A stretch of DNA of 39,157 bases, taken from contig CAKZKQ010000745.1 in assembly GCA_937123825.1 (NCBI GenBank), positions 1 through 39,157 of the forward strand. The letters are read 5' to 3'. The DNA comes from an uncultured Pseudomonadota bacterium (lineage in GTDB: Bacteria > Myxococcota_A > Bradymonadia > Bradymonadales > GCA-2716585). This document shows, piece by piece, positions 32,172-39,157 of the stretch (position 1 is its first letter; every line of letters begins with the position of its first letter). Below the pieces are notes generated by a model. The model was not told the origin of the DNA. It did no database searches and saw nothing but the letters and a program-made list of their open reading frames with translations. Made by a program: the position numbers and the translations under genes.

Positions 32172-34601
32172 ATGGCGGTAAAGTGTCCTCATTGTGGCTC
32201 AATGAGCAATGACCCCGAGTGGTGCGACGTTTGCGGCGGCGAGCTTGGCTCTCCACCGTCCCAATGGTTGGAAGTCGGTCACGCGTTGGTCATTGACTCA
32301 CTCAACGGTCAGCGTCGCATGGCCCGCATTGTGGACATGGTCGAGGTCTACGCCACTCGCCGTCTGATGTTCGCGCGCCTGTGTCCCGAGGACCAGGAAG
32401 AGAAGCACTTTACGGAGTTGGAGATCAAAGGTGAGCAAGAGTCTCAAGAGAGCCTCAACGCCCCTGGCTCGGACACCAATGAGTTTCCGGCCCACGCCCA
32501 CACCTGGCGCCTCTTGATGCTCGAAGAGTCTTCGGAGCGCCACGGCCTGGAGCCCGACAAGCTCAACGAAGACATCCGGGAGTTGGTCCACCTGCCGCTG
32601 GGCAGCTTTGAGCGCGGCGACGGCCACCAGATCGAAATCTATGATCCTCCCCCTGGCGTGCCGCTTCAGGATTATCTGGAGGCGCTGGGCCGGCTGCTGA
32701 CCCCCGACGAAGCCGCCGCGCTGACGCTGAAGCTGATGGACGCCGTCGAGCGAGTCCACAAGGCAAACCTCTACCATTTTCAGGTCTGCCCCTGGACGCT
32801 CCACCTCTCTCACAGGGATCCGCAGAACAACCAGCCGCCGAGCGCCAGCACCCCGCTCGAAGCGCTGCGGATCACCTTTGAAGGCATCCGAGGTTTCTAC
32901 GACGCCAACGTGCCGGTAGAGTCGCACCCGGTGATCCTGGGCTTCTCTCCGCCCGAGTTCTTTGGGCGCGCCCCAGGGCCGCTCGATCACCGCGCCGACA
33001 TTTTTGGCGCCGGGATGCTCTTCTACTATCTCCTGGCAGGCTCTCCGCCGCCGACCGGCACCTTGACCGGCCACATCCCCTACTTGCCGCTTCGCGCCTT
33101 CCGCTTTGAATTGGCACCAGGGCTGCAACCCTTTGTCGATGGGTGCACCGCCCAGGATCCCTCCCACCGCTTCAAAGACATCGAAGAAGCCCGCGAATCG
33201 CTGCACCACTGCATGGATGTCATGCGCTCACGCACGCTGAGCCCCGATGCTCGCCGTGGCCGCGTGTCCATCTTCAGCGCTGTGGACCGCCACATCGGCA
33301 TCGGCAAAGGCCGCCGCTCTCCCATCAACCAGGACGGCGTCTTCCTTGGCCACGACCCAGTCGATGAGTTGACGTTGATCACCGTCGGCGACGGTGTCTC
33401 AACGGCCAGCTACGGCTCGGGCGACGTCGCCAGCGAGCTGCTGGTCCGCGCCAGCAGCAAAGCGTGGCTGCGCCGCGGAGAGCTGCTCGAAACCTCCACG
33501 CCCGGGCCTGAGCCCACGCTGCCACAGATCCCTTCGGCCGATCAGTCCACACCCAGCACCGAAGACATCGCCGCCCCCGAGAGCGACGACGCACAGCCCA
33601 AGAGCGACGACACCCTCGGCGCCGCGCTCGATATGGCCATGGAAGAGACCCTCGATGTGGACCTGCGCGATCAACTGCTCAAAGCAGCCGAGCGCGGGGA
33701 GCTTCCCGAGGAGTTGCTCGATCATCTCCGCGAGCAAGAGACCAAAGAAGACATCTCGGGCAGCAACCTCGATGAACCCAACGCCGATGACGACCCAGCC
33801 ATCATCCCCCAAGACGAGGATGACGACGACCATGAGGGGATTGGCATTGATGGTGTGCTCGAAGAGATCGGTCCGGACGTGCCCCACGGCCGCTTGAGTC
33901 TGGTGGGGCCGCGCACACATGGCACCAGCCTGCAGACCGCGCCGGGCAAGTTCCTCAACCACATCCTGACCAAGGGCAACGACGCCATCAGCGCTTACAT
34001 CAACGAGCGCTTCACGCCCTTCTCCGGGCCAGTCCACGAGGTCATGGGCACCACCGCCCTGACCGCGCTCATTCAAGGCGATCAGTTCACCCTCAGCAGC
34101 CTGGGAGACTCGCGCGCGTACCTGCTGCGCGACGGCCACATGGAGTGCCTGACCAGGGATCACAACCTGGCCACCATGCGCATCATCGAAGGGTTCTCGG
34201 CCGACGAGTGCCTGGCGCTGCCGCAAGGCACCGCCCTGGCGCGCTGCCTGGGCACCTTTGAGGTCCGCGAAGGCGAGCTTGAGCCGATGGCCTCAGAGCC
34301 AGACATGCTCACCTTCAGGCTCTTGCCGGGCGATGTGTTGCTCTTGACCACCGACGGCCTGGTTGACTTTGCTGGCCCCACCGAAGCGGCCGCCGAGCGC
34401 AACATCAAGGCGGTCCTGGAGGCCGAAGAGATCCCTGCGCTGGCGTGTCTGCGCCTGATCCTGCTGGCCAACGAAGGCGGAGGTGAGGACAACATCGGCG
34501 TGGCGGTCATCCGCGTCACCGAACACCACCCGCTGCACCGCGTCGGACAAATCCAGGCCTTCCCGCCAGTCGACGCGCTGCGCTCACCGTACAAGCGCTG
34601 A
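32172..34601 (+). CDS. Zinc-ribbon / pseudokinase / PP2C phosphatase fusion
   Basis: An 809-residue cytoplasmic protein. A zinc ribbon (Cys5, 8, 18, 21) comes first. Residues about 35-355 look like a Ser/Thr kinase fold that has lost catalysis: the HRD loop is replaced by YHFQVCPWTLHL and no DFG is seen, yet SPPEFFG and DHRADIFGAG (kinase APE and subdomain IX) remain. A PP2C domain fills the rest: RSPINQD (388), VGDG (Asp407), MGTTALTALIQG, LSSLGDSRAYLLRDG, LTTDG (Asp728), GEDN (Asp773). A 130-residue acidic insert splits PP2C after the VGDG motif, and the usual GG after DG is changed to DGVSTAS. Probably dephosphorylates a Ser/Thr-kinase target. Confidence 0.88.
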   Translation: MAVKCPHCGSMSNDPEWCDVCGGELGSPPSQWLEVGHALVIDSLNGQRRMARIVDMVEVYATRRLMFARLCPEDQEEKHFTELEIKGEQESQESLNAPGSDTNEFPAHAHTWRLLMLEESSERHGLEPDKLNEDIRELVHLPLGSFERGDGHQIEIYDPPPGVPLQDYLEALGRLLTPDEAAALTLKLMDAVERVHKANLYHFQVCPWTLHLSHRDPQNNQPPSASTPLEALRITFEGIRGFYDANVPVESHPVILGFSPPEFFGRAPGPLDHRADIFGAGMLFYYLLAGSPPPTGTLTGHIPYLPLRAFRFELAPGLQPFVDGCTAQDPSHRFKDIEEARESLHHCMDVMRSRTLSPDARRGRVSIFSAVDRHIGIGKGRRSPINQDGVFLGHDPVDELTLITVGDGVSTASYGSGDVASELLVRASSKAWLRRGELLETSTPGPEPTLPQIPSADQSTPSTEDIAAPESDDAQPKSDDTLGAALDMAMEETLDVDLRDQLLKAAERGELPEELLDHLREQETKEDISGSNLDEPNADDDPAIIPQDEDDDDHEGIGIDGVLEEIGPDVPHGRLSLVGPRTHGTSLQTAPGKFLNHILTKGNDAISAYINERFTPFSGPVHEVMGTTALTALIQGDQFTLSSLGDSRAYLLRDGHMECLTRDHNLATMRIIEGFSADECLALPQGTALARCLGTFEVREGELEPMASEPDMLTFRLLPGDVLLLTTDGLVDFAGPTEAAAERNIKAVLEAEEIPALACLRLILLANEGGGEDNIGVAVIRVTEHHPLHRVGQIQAFPPVDALRSPYKR

Positions 34602-34616
34602 CACCGCTTTAAAGAT

Positions 34617-34665
34617 GGCGCGCCCGCAGGCGCCCATCACATCACCCTGGGCGCCTCAGCGCGCC
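34617..34665. other. Large stem-loop between convergent genes
   Basis: Outer GGCGCGC (34617-34623) pairs with GCGCGCC (34659-34665), and inner AGGCGCCC (34628-34635) with GGGCGCCT (34649-34656). There is no U-run on either side. It overlaps the end of the gene at 34656 and may stabilise or end both messages. Confidence 0.5.
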
Positions 34666-35054
34666 AGAATCCGCCGCAGACCCGTGATCGCGTGGTTCAT
34701 CGCCACTTCTTTGTGGCTCCCTCGGCGGCCCAGCGCGCACAAATAGAGCGACTCTCCCCCCACCTGAAAGCGCCTGACCGACACATGGCGGTGGCGCAAC
34801 TCCGGCAGCACCTCCCGCATGGCCTGCACCAGCCAGGTGCGTTGCGTCCGCATGTGGGCCCGGCACAAGAGCGGCGCAAAGGCCACCAGCGCTTCATCCA
34901 CCGTCGAAATCAGCCCAGCACCGCCAACCATCAGCCCTCGCTCATCGCCAAGGCTCAAGGAGGGCACACCGTAGTTCTCTGCGCACGAGGCCAGCTGGTA
35001 GTGAACCGCTTGCCGCATGTGGGCGCTTCTGCGTCGTCTGCGTTCGTGTGACAT
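34656..35054 (-). CDS. Small soluble protein of unknown function
   Basis: A 132-residue protein beginning with a basic MSHERRRRRSAHMRQAVHYQ. The segment GVPSLSLGDERGLMVGGAG onward has a weak resemblance to Roadblock/LC7 or profilin-like folds (GL.v...G, then helix), but I do not claim it. The rest alternates helix and strand (MREVLPELRHRHVSVRRFQV). ATG 35054 has CAGGAGA 6 nt upstream. It is convergent with the PP2C gene and next to tRNA-Cys. No family identified. Confidence 0.6.
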   Translation of the reverse strand: MSHERRRRRSAHMRQAVHYQLASCAENYGVPSLSLGDERGLMVGGAGLISTVDEALVAFAPLLCRAHMRTQRTWLVQAMREVLPELRHRHVSVRRFQVGGESLYLCALGRRGSHKEVAMNHAITGLRRILAR

Positions 35055-35238
35055 GTCCGGTCTCCTGTGTGTGGGACGGTTACAATATAAGACATATCCT
35101 ACATCCGAACACAGTGTGTGCAAATAAGAAGGCCCCACAAATCACCACACAACCTGGCAGCCCTGCCAAGGCGCACATGAGCGATGGTTTGGCAGCGGAC
35201 CAAAGGGGGGTCTGAAACAAAGAAAGGCATATTTGTGC

Positions 35239-35268
35239 TTGACAGAAAAAGAGGGGTTGGCTAAGTAT
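35239..35268 (+). promoter_or_regulatory. Promoter of tRNA-Cys
   Basis: A perfect TTGACA (35239-35244) followed by a poor -10 (TAAGTAT, 35262-35268), 15 nt before the mature tRNA. Confidence 0.55.
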
Positions 35269-35282
35269 TGGTTCCCCGTTGG

Positions 35283-35353
35283 GGCGCTGTGGCCAAGTGG
35301 TAAGGCAGGGGCCTGCAAAGCCTTGATCACCGGTTCAAATCCGGTCAGCGCCT
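35283..35353 (+). tRNA. tRNA-Cys (anticodon GCA)
   Basis: A 71-nt cloverleaf. Acceptor GGCGCTG pairs with CAGCGCC; the D arm is GCC-AAGTGGTAA-GGC; the anticodon loop CTGCAAA has GCA; the T arm ACCGG-TTCAAAT-CCGGT is perfect. The anticodon stem has two G-U pairs. CCA is not encoded. A strong terminator follows. Confidence 0.95.
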
Positions 35354-35356
35354 CCT

Positions 35357-35388
35357 AAAACCCCGTGTTGAAAAACACGGGGTTTTTT
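35357..35388 (+). terminator. Rho-independent terminator of tRNA-Cys
   Basis: A perfect 9-bp stem CCCCGTGTT / AACACGGGG closed by a GAAA tetraloop (35370-35373), preceded by four As and followed by six Ts. A textbook intrinsic terminator, 3 nt after the tRNA; the flanking As would also make it work on the other strand. Confidence 0.93.
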
Positions 35389-35501
35389 GCTTGGGTCCAA
35401 CCCTTGTCACCCCCTGCCCTCTTGCGGCACAATGGATCTCAGCGGCCCTCCAGAGCTGCCCCGCACAAGCACTTTCTTTTCTAGAACGAGGTCACTGGCC
35501 G

Positions 35502-36596
35502 ATGCCGCTGAAGCTCAAGGTTGAAACGCCCAACGAGAGCATCAAGCGTTACGAGTTTATCCTCGACGAGCCAGAAATCAGCCTGGGTCGCAGCGCCTCC
35601 TGCAGCAGCCAACTGCCCTACCCCACCATCTCCAGCGAGCACGACAACATCGTCCGGGAAGGCGACGGCTACATGCTCGCCGATTTGGGCAGTACCAACG
35701 GCACTCGCCTCAACGAAAGACTGCTCAAGCCAAACCACTACGCGCCCCTCTCCCACGGCGACCGCATCGTCCTGACCGACGTCGTCATCCACGTCATCAT
35801 GCTTGGACAAGACCAAGGCGATGTCATGGACTCGGTCCGCACCGGAGAGCTGGTGCGACAGATGGTCTTTGACATGGTCCGCCACAGCGGGGAACTCGAC
35901 GACACCTCCGCCTACATGGAAGTGCTCCAAGGACCCGACCGAGGCGTGAAAAAAATGCTCAACACCGCGGGCCAGGAGTTGGGGCTGGGCTACGAAGGGC
36001 GCGCCAGACATTGGGATCTGACCGACACCGAATGCGCCGCAGTCGGCGCCTGGCTGCGCGGCAATGAAGACGGATTCTGGCTCCACCAGGACCCATCGGG
36101 CAACGGCCCCATCCTCCTCAACGGCATCCCTGCCCCCGGCACACCCCCATGGCACCTGCGCAGCGGCGCGCGCATCCGCATCGGCAACACCACGATGCTC
36201 TTCTTTGACCCCCTCCAAGACTACCTCGACAAACTCGAAGAGCCCCCCGGCGCTGGCCCGCTCTCCGTCGACAACCCCTTGAGCCTCTCACAAACCCCTC
36301 ACGACTCCCTGCAAGCCCCCGACTCCCTGTCCATGGCGGTCTTTCCCCGCACCAACACACAGCGCGTGCGCTCCCGGCAGGAAGTCCCCGAGGCACCGGT
36401 CTACACCGCCGCAGGGCTCCCGCTGAGCGTCGGCCCAGAACCCGCCCTCATCGAAGCCAACAAAGAAGAAAACCAGGCCCGCAAAGACGCCCCAGCCCTC
36501 CAAAACTGGAGCACCCTCGAAAAGCTCGCCCTCATCGCCATCGTCGGCTTCAGCATCATCGCCGCGCTCGGCTTCCTCTTCTACTTCAGCCCCTGA
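35502..36596 (+). CDS. Twin FHA-domain protein with C-terminal TM anchor
   Basis: A 364-residue protein. The first FHA domain (about 5-100) has SLGR (Arg30), SSEH (His47) and LGSTNGT (64-69), the residues that bind phosphothreonine. A second, degenerate FHA-like domain follows (about 145-240: LQGPDRGVKK, GFWLHQDPSGNGPILLNG, SGARIRIGNTTMLFF), without the SxxH motif. A low-complexity stretch and one TM helix at the very end (LIAIVGFSIIAALGFLFYF) tether it to the membrane, facing the cytoplasm. It probably reads signals from Ser/Thr kinases such as the one at the left edge. The ATG was chosen because the FHA starts there; the ribosome binding site is weak. Confidence 0.88.
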   Translation: MPLKLKVETPNESIKRYEFILDEPEISLGRSASCSSQLPYPTISSEHDNIVREGDGYMLADLGSTNGTRLNERLLKPNHYAPLSHGDRIVLTDVVIHVIMLGQDQGDVMDSVRTGELVRQMVFDMVRHSGELDDTSAYMEVLQGPDRGVKKMLNTAGQELGLGYEGRARHWDLTDTECAAVGAWLRGNEDGFWLHQDPSGNGPILLNGIPAPGTPPWHLRSGARIRIGNTTMLFFDPLQDYLDKLEEPPGAGPLSVDNPLSLSQTPHDSLQAPDSLSMAVFPRTNTQRVRSRQEVPEAPVYTAAGLPLSVGPEPALIEANKEENQARKDAPALQNWSTLEKLALIAIVGFSIIAALGFLFYFSP

Positions 36597-36719
36597 GCGC
36601 GCCACCGCTCACTTTTGCACGCCTTCTTCACAAAACCCCGTCGCAATCGCCTCATCCCCACCACAGCCTCGTCACACAGCTCTGCGACCCTCAACACAGA
36701 GCTTCAATGGGAGGGATCG

Positions 36720-36899
36720 ATGCAAAGCACACAGAGGCCATCTGGCAACCAGGGCTGCACTCTGATCACAGCCATGCTGATAACGGGGATTGTGACGATG
36801 TGGGTGTTGTTGGGGACGGTGTGGGCGCTGCCCGACGCCAAGGCACCGTTTGCACCGACAGAAGTGTCCAGAGCGCTGGCAAACCTGCTCTTTGATTGA
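36720..36899 (+). CDS. Small single-TM protein of unknown function
   Basis: A 59-residue protein: short polar N-terminus, one hydrophobic helix (ITAMLITGIVTMWVLLGTVW), and a short tail ending ALANLLFD. The ATG has an excellent GGGAGGG 4-5 nt upstream, which is the main reason to call it. It converges with the rhodanese gene (9-bp gap). No family recognised. Confidence 0.6.
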   Translation: MQSTQRPSGNQGCTLITAMLITGIVTMWVLLGTVWALPDAKAPFAPTEVSRALANLLFD

Positions 36900-36908
36900 G
36901 CCTTGGTA

Positions 36909-37889
36909 TTATTGCTTGTCCACGGTGCTGATGGGGAGTTCGTCGCGGCCTGCCCACTCCCACCAGGAGCCGTCGTAGTTTTGCGGCGAGTCGAAGTCGA
37001 GCCAGCGCATCAGGAGGTAGACGAAGCCTGAGCGGACGCCGCCGGTGCAGTAGGCGATGACGATGGTGTCGTCGTTGGCGCCCAGCGCCTCCAACTGAGC
37101 CCGAAGTGTCTCGGCGGGTTTGAGGTTGCCGTCGGCGTCAAAGGAGGATTTCCAGTAGAAGTGCTCGGCGGTGGGGATGTGGCCACCGCGAGAGGAGCCA
37201 TAGGGCGTGGCGCCTTCGAACTCTTCTTCGCGGCGCGTGTCGATGACCACCACGTTGCCCTGACCGGCCTGAGCGGCTGCCAGGACCTCATCGGCGGTGG
37301 CCCGGCGGTCTTCACGCAGGCGAATGGTGAAGTCACCGGGAGCAGGATCGGCGCTGAAGCTCTCGGTGGCGCGCTCGCCCCCTCTCCAGCGAGGCATGCC
37401 GCCGTAGAGGATGCGGACATCTTCGTGGCCCATGTACTCCAGCATCCAGAAGATCCGCCCCTCTTCACCCCAGCCCTGGTCCCAATCGGCGTAAACCACC
37501 ACGGGCTTGTCGTTGTGGACCCCCAGTTGGCGCAGCCGCTGCTGGAGGCCGTTGAGGTCTTCGCTCAGGAGGCCAGAGAGCATCCCTGAGGTGAACGCAT
37601 CCCACGGGGCGTGCGCCGCGCCGGGGATGTGACCGGCCACGTACGCCACGCTGCCGCGCGCGTCGAGGACCGCGGCCCCTTGTTGGTTGACCAGACCTTC
37701 GAGGTCTTCTGGATGGATGAAGAGCGGCCGGGCCTGGTCTTGCTCGACCTCAAAGCCTTCATCCTGCCTGACGGGCGCACTGGATTCACACGCGCCGCAG
37801 GCCACCAACAAGCACGCCGCAAGCGCCAGCGCCCATACGCGGGCACTGGCTGGGGCCATTCGATCCATCAAACTCAGCAAACCCTTCAC
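36909..37889 (-). CDS. Two-domain rhodanese lipoprotein
   Basis: A 326-residue periplasmic lipoprotein (lipobox LLVAC, Cys31) with two rhodanese domains. The N-terminal one (about 60-170) has no active-site Cys: the loop reads YADWDQGWGEEGR. The C-terminal one (about 195-320) has Cys281 in YCTGGVRSG, the persulfide-carrying position. It matches thiosulfate/3-mercaptopyruvate sulfurtransferases. The GTG start overlaps the stop of the CoA-transferase gene (GTGA), so translation is coupled; an ATG at 37868 is the alternative. Unusual for a rhodanese to be a lipoprotein. Confidence 0.88.
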   Translation of the reverse strand: MKGLLSLMDRMAPASARVWALALAACLLVACGACESSAPVRQDEGFEVEQDQARPLFIHPEDLEGLVNQQGAAVLDARGSVAYVAGHIPGAAHAPWDAFTSGMLSGLLSEDLNGLQQRLRQLGVHNDKPVVVYADWDQGWGEEGRIFWMLEYMGHEDVRILYGGMPRWRGGERATESFSADPAPGDFTIRLREDRRATADEVLAAAQAGQGNVVVIDTRREEEFEGATPYGSSRGGHIPTAEHFYWKSSFDADGNLKPAETLRAQLEALGANDDTIVIAYCTGGVRSGFVYLLMRWLDFDSPQNYDGSWWEWAGRDELPISTVDKQ

Positions 37890-39082
37890 CTCTGGCCATC
37901 GAGCGCCGCGCCGCGGCTCAGCAACGCGTCGAGCACGTCTTGCCCAATCCCCGCCTGAGTCAACACCTCTCGGGTGTGTTCGCCAAGGAGCGGCGGCGGG
38001 ATAAACGCGCTCCTGTCCGAGGGGGTCAGCGGTGTCGCGGTCTGGAGGAAGCTCCCCCCTGGGGTCTCTAGAGTAAAGAAGATGTCGCGGTGTGCAAAGA
38101 GCGGGTCGTCGAGCGTCTCTTGGGGTCTGCGCACAGGCTCACAGCAACAATCGACGCCGTCGAGCAACTCGGTCCACTGCTGGCGCGTGCGCGAAGCAAA
38201 GAGTTCGGCCAGTTCTTGTTGGATCTGGCGCCCTTTGTCGCCGCTGGTCAGGCCGTCGCTGGCGCGGTGTTCCCACCCGACCGCCTGACAGAAGGCCACC
38301 CAGAACTTGGGCTCAAGGGCCCCCAGCGCCATGTGGTGTCCGTCGCTGGTTTCGTAGACGCCGTAGCAGGGCACACCGCCGTCGAGCATGCCCTGGGCGG
38401 GTCCTGCGAAGGGTTGGCCTGCGGCGCCCACGCCCAGGGTCGGGATCAGGAACGAGAGCGCACCGTCCGTCATCGAGATGTCCAAGTGGGCGCCCTGGCC
38501 GGTGCGATGGCGCGCCAACAAGGCCGCCAGGATGGCCGACACGGCGTAGAGGGAGCCGCCTGCGATATCGGCCAGTTGAAAGCCGGGTGTGACCAGGGCG
38601 CCGTCTTTGGTGCCGACCGTGGCCAGGACCCCAGCGCGGGCCAGGTAGGTGATGTCGTGACCGGCCTCTTTGGCCATGGGGCCGCTTTGGCCAAAACCGC
38701 TGATGGAGCAGCACACCAGCGAGGGGAAATCGCGCTTGAGGCGCTCGGGTCCCAGCCCCAGGCGCTCCAGGACGCCGGGTCGGAACGACTCCACAAGGAC
38801 ATCGGCCTTGGAGAGCAGCGCTTCCAGGGCGCCGAGGGCTTGCGGGTCTTTGAGATCCAGCGCCACCGAGCGTTTGTTGCGGTTGATGCTGGCAAAGAAG
38901 GCGCCCATGGGACCCACAAAGGGCTGGTAATAGCGGGCGTAGTCTCCGCCGCGCGGTGCCTCGACCTTGATGACCTCTGCCCCCATGTCTCCCAGGAGCA
39001 TGGTCGCAAACGGTCCTGGCAGGAGCCTGCTTAAGTCCACCACCCTGACGCCTTCAAGCGCCTTGCCCAATCCCGATGACAT
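37886..39082 (-). CDS. CaiB/BaiF-type CoA-transferase, alpha-methylacyl-CoA racemase-like
   Basis: A 398-residue cytoplasmic enzyme. Family blocks: VVDLSRLLPGPFATMLLGDM, GAEVIKVEAPRGGD, NRNKRSVALDLKDP, ESFRPGVLERLGLG and GHDITYLARAG. His142 and Asp172 (in QLADIAGGSLY) have the same 30-residue spacing as the catalytic His126/Asp156 pair of the mycobacterial racemase, so it is AMACR-like rather than a true transferase. AAGGAGG lies 7 nt before the chosen ATG. It is followed by the coupled rhodanese gene; the link between the two is not obvious. Confidence 0.92.
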   Translation of the reverse strand: MSSGLGKALEGVRVVDLSRLLPGPFATMLLGDMGAEVIKVEAPRGGDYARYYQPFVGPMGAFFASINRNKRSVALDLKDPQALGALEALLSKADVLVESFRPGVLERLGLGPERLKRDFPSLVCCSISGFGQSGPMAKEAGHDITYLARAGVLATVGTKDGALVTPGFQLADIAGGSLYAVSAILAALLARHRTGQGAHLDISMTDGALSFLIPTLGVGAAGQPFAGPAQGMLDGGVPCYGVYETSDGHHMALGALEPKFWVAFCQAVGWEHRASDGLTSGDKGRQIQQELAELFASRTRQQWTELLDGVDCCCEPVRRPQETLDDPLFAHRDIFFTLETPGGSFLQTATPLTPSDRSAFIPPPLLGEHTREVLTQAGIGQDVLDALLSRGAALDGQR

Positions 39083-39157
39083 CGTAAGCCTCCTTTGGTC
39101 TGCCTCTTGCGGTGCAATGATTGTCCCTGAATACACAAAAGGACAAGCCCTCGCTCT

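Overview
The window is a GC-rich, densely coded stretch of a Gram-negative chromosome. Several features suggest a bradymonad or myxobacterium-like member of the former Deltaproteobacteria: lipoproteins whose mature N-termini carry Asn-Asn-Asp linkers, eukaryote-like Ser/Thr kinase and PP2C modules, FHA proteins, sulfatase-modifying-factor and lamin-tail lipoproteins, and TonB-dependent receptors. The lineage is an inference from protein style; no rRNA is present.

Left part (1-9490). A Ser/Thr kinase fused to an AAA-type ATPase runs off the left edge. A zinc-ribbon/TerB protein, an FGE-like lipoprotein, an orphan MoxR ATPase and a small TerB-like protein follow. Next is a three-gene operon: a one-TM cysteine-rich protein, an HTTM (vitamin K-dependent gamma-carboxylase-like) membrane protein and polyphosphate kinase ppk1. 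The first two look like the two halves of one carboxylase-like protein, encoded separately and in reverse order.

Middle (9572-27372) is an iron/heme acquisition island. On the minus strand are an HmuY-like lipoprotein, a second lipoprotein carrying a piece of the HmuY fold, and a heme-type TonB receptor. Divergent from it are a small unknown protein and hmuT-hmuU-hmuV-hmuS with ATGA overlaps. The shared 290-bp promoter region holds three Fur-like 7-1-7 boxes, two of them inside an exact 17-bp repeat. A second unit, with its own Fur-like palindrome just after a TTGACA/TAGAAA promoter, encodes a DUF4856 lipoprotein, an imelysin-like lipoprotein, a full-length HTTM/gamma-carboxylase-like enzyme, a FecA-like TonB receptor and an ATP-grasp enzyme. 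The receptor has an unusual 65-residue Glu/Asp repeat between its signal peptide and plug, and its gene overlaps the carboxylase-like gene by ATGA. This pairing of a candidate Glu-modifying enzyme with a Glu-rich receptor is the most interesting point in the window.

Right part (27449-39157). Here are an unknown two-TM protein, a DUF4136-like lipoprotein, a CBS-pair protein behind a promoter flanked by palindromic sites, a duplicated lamin-tail lipoprotein, a zinc-ribbon/pseudokinase/PP2C fusion, a short conserved-looking unknown, tRNA-Cys with a textbook terminator, a twin-FHA tail-anchored protein, a 59-residue TM protein, and a coupled pair of a CaiB/AMACR-type CoA-transferase and a two-domain rhodanese lipoprotein. 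No transposase, CRISPR array, integrase or prophage gene was seen.
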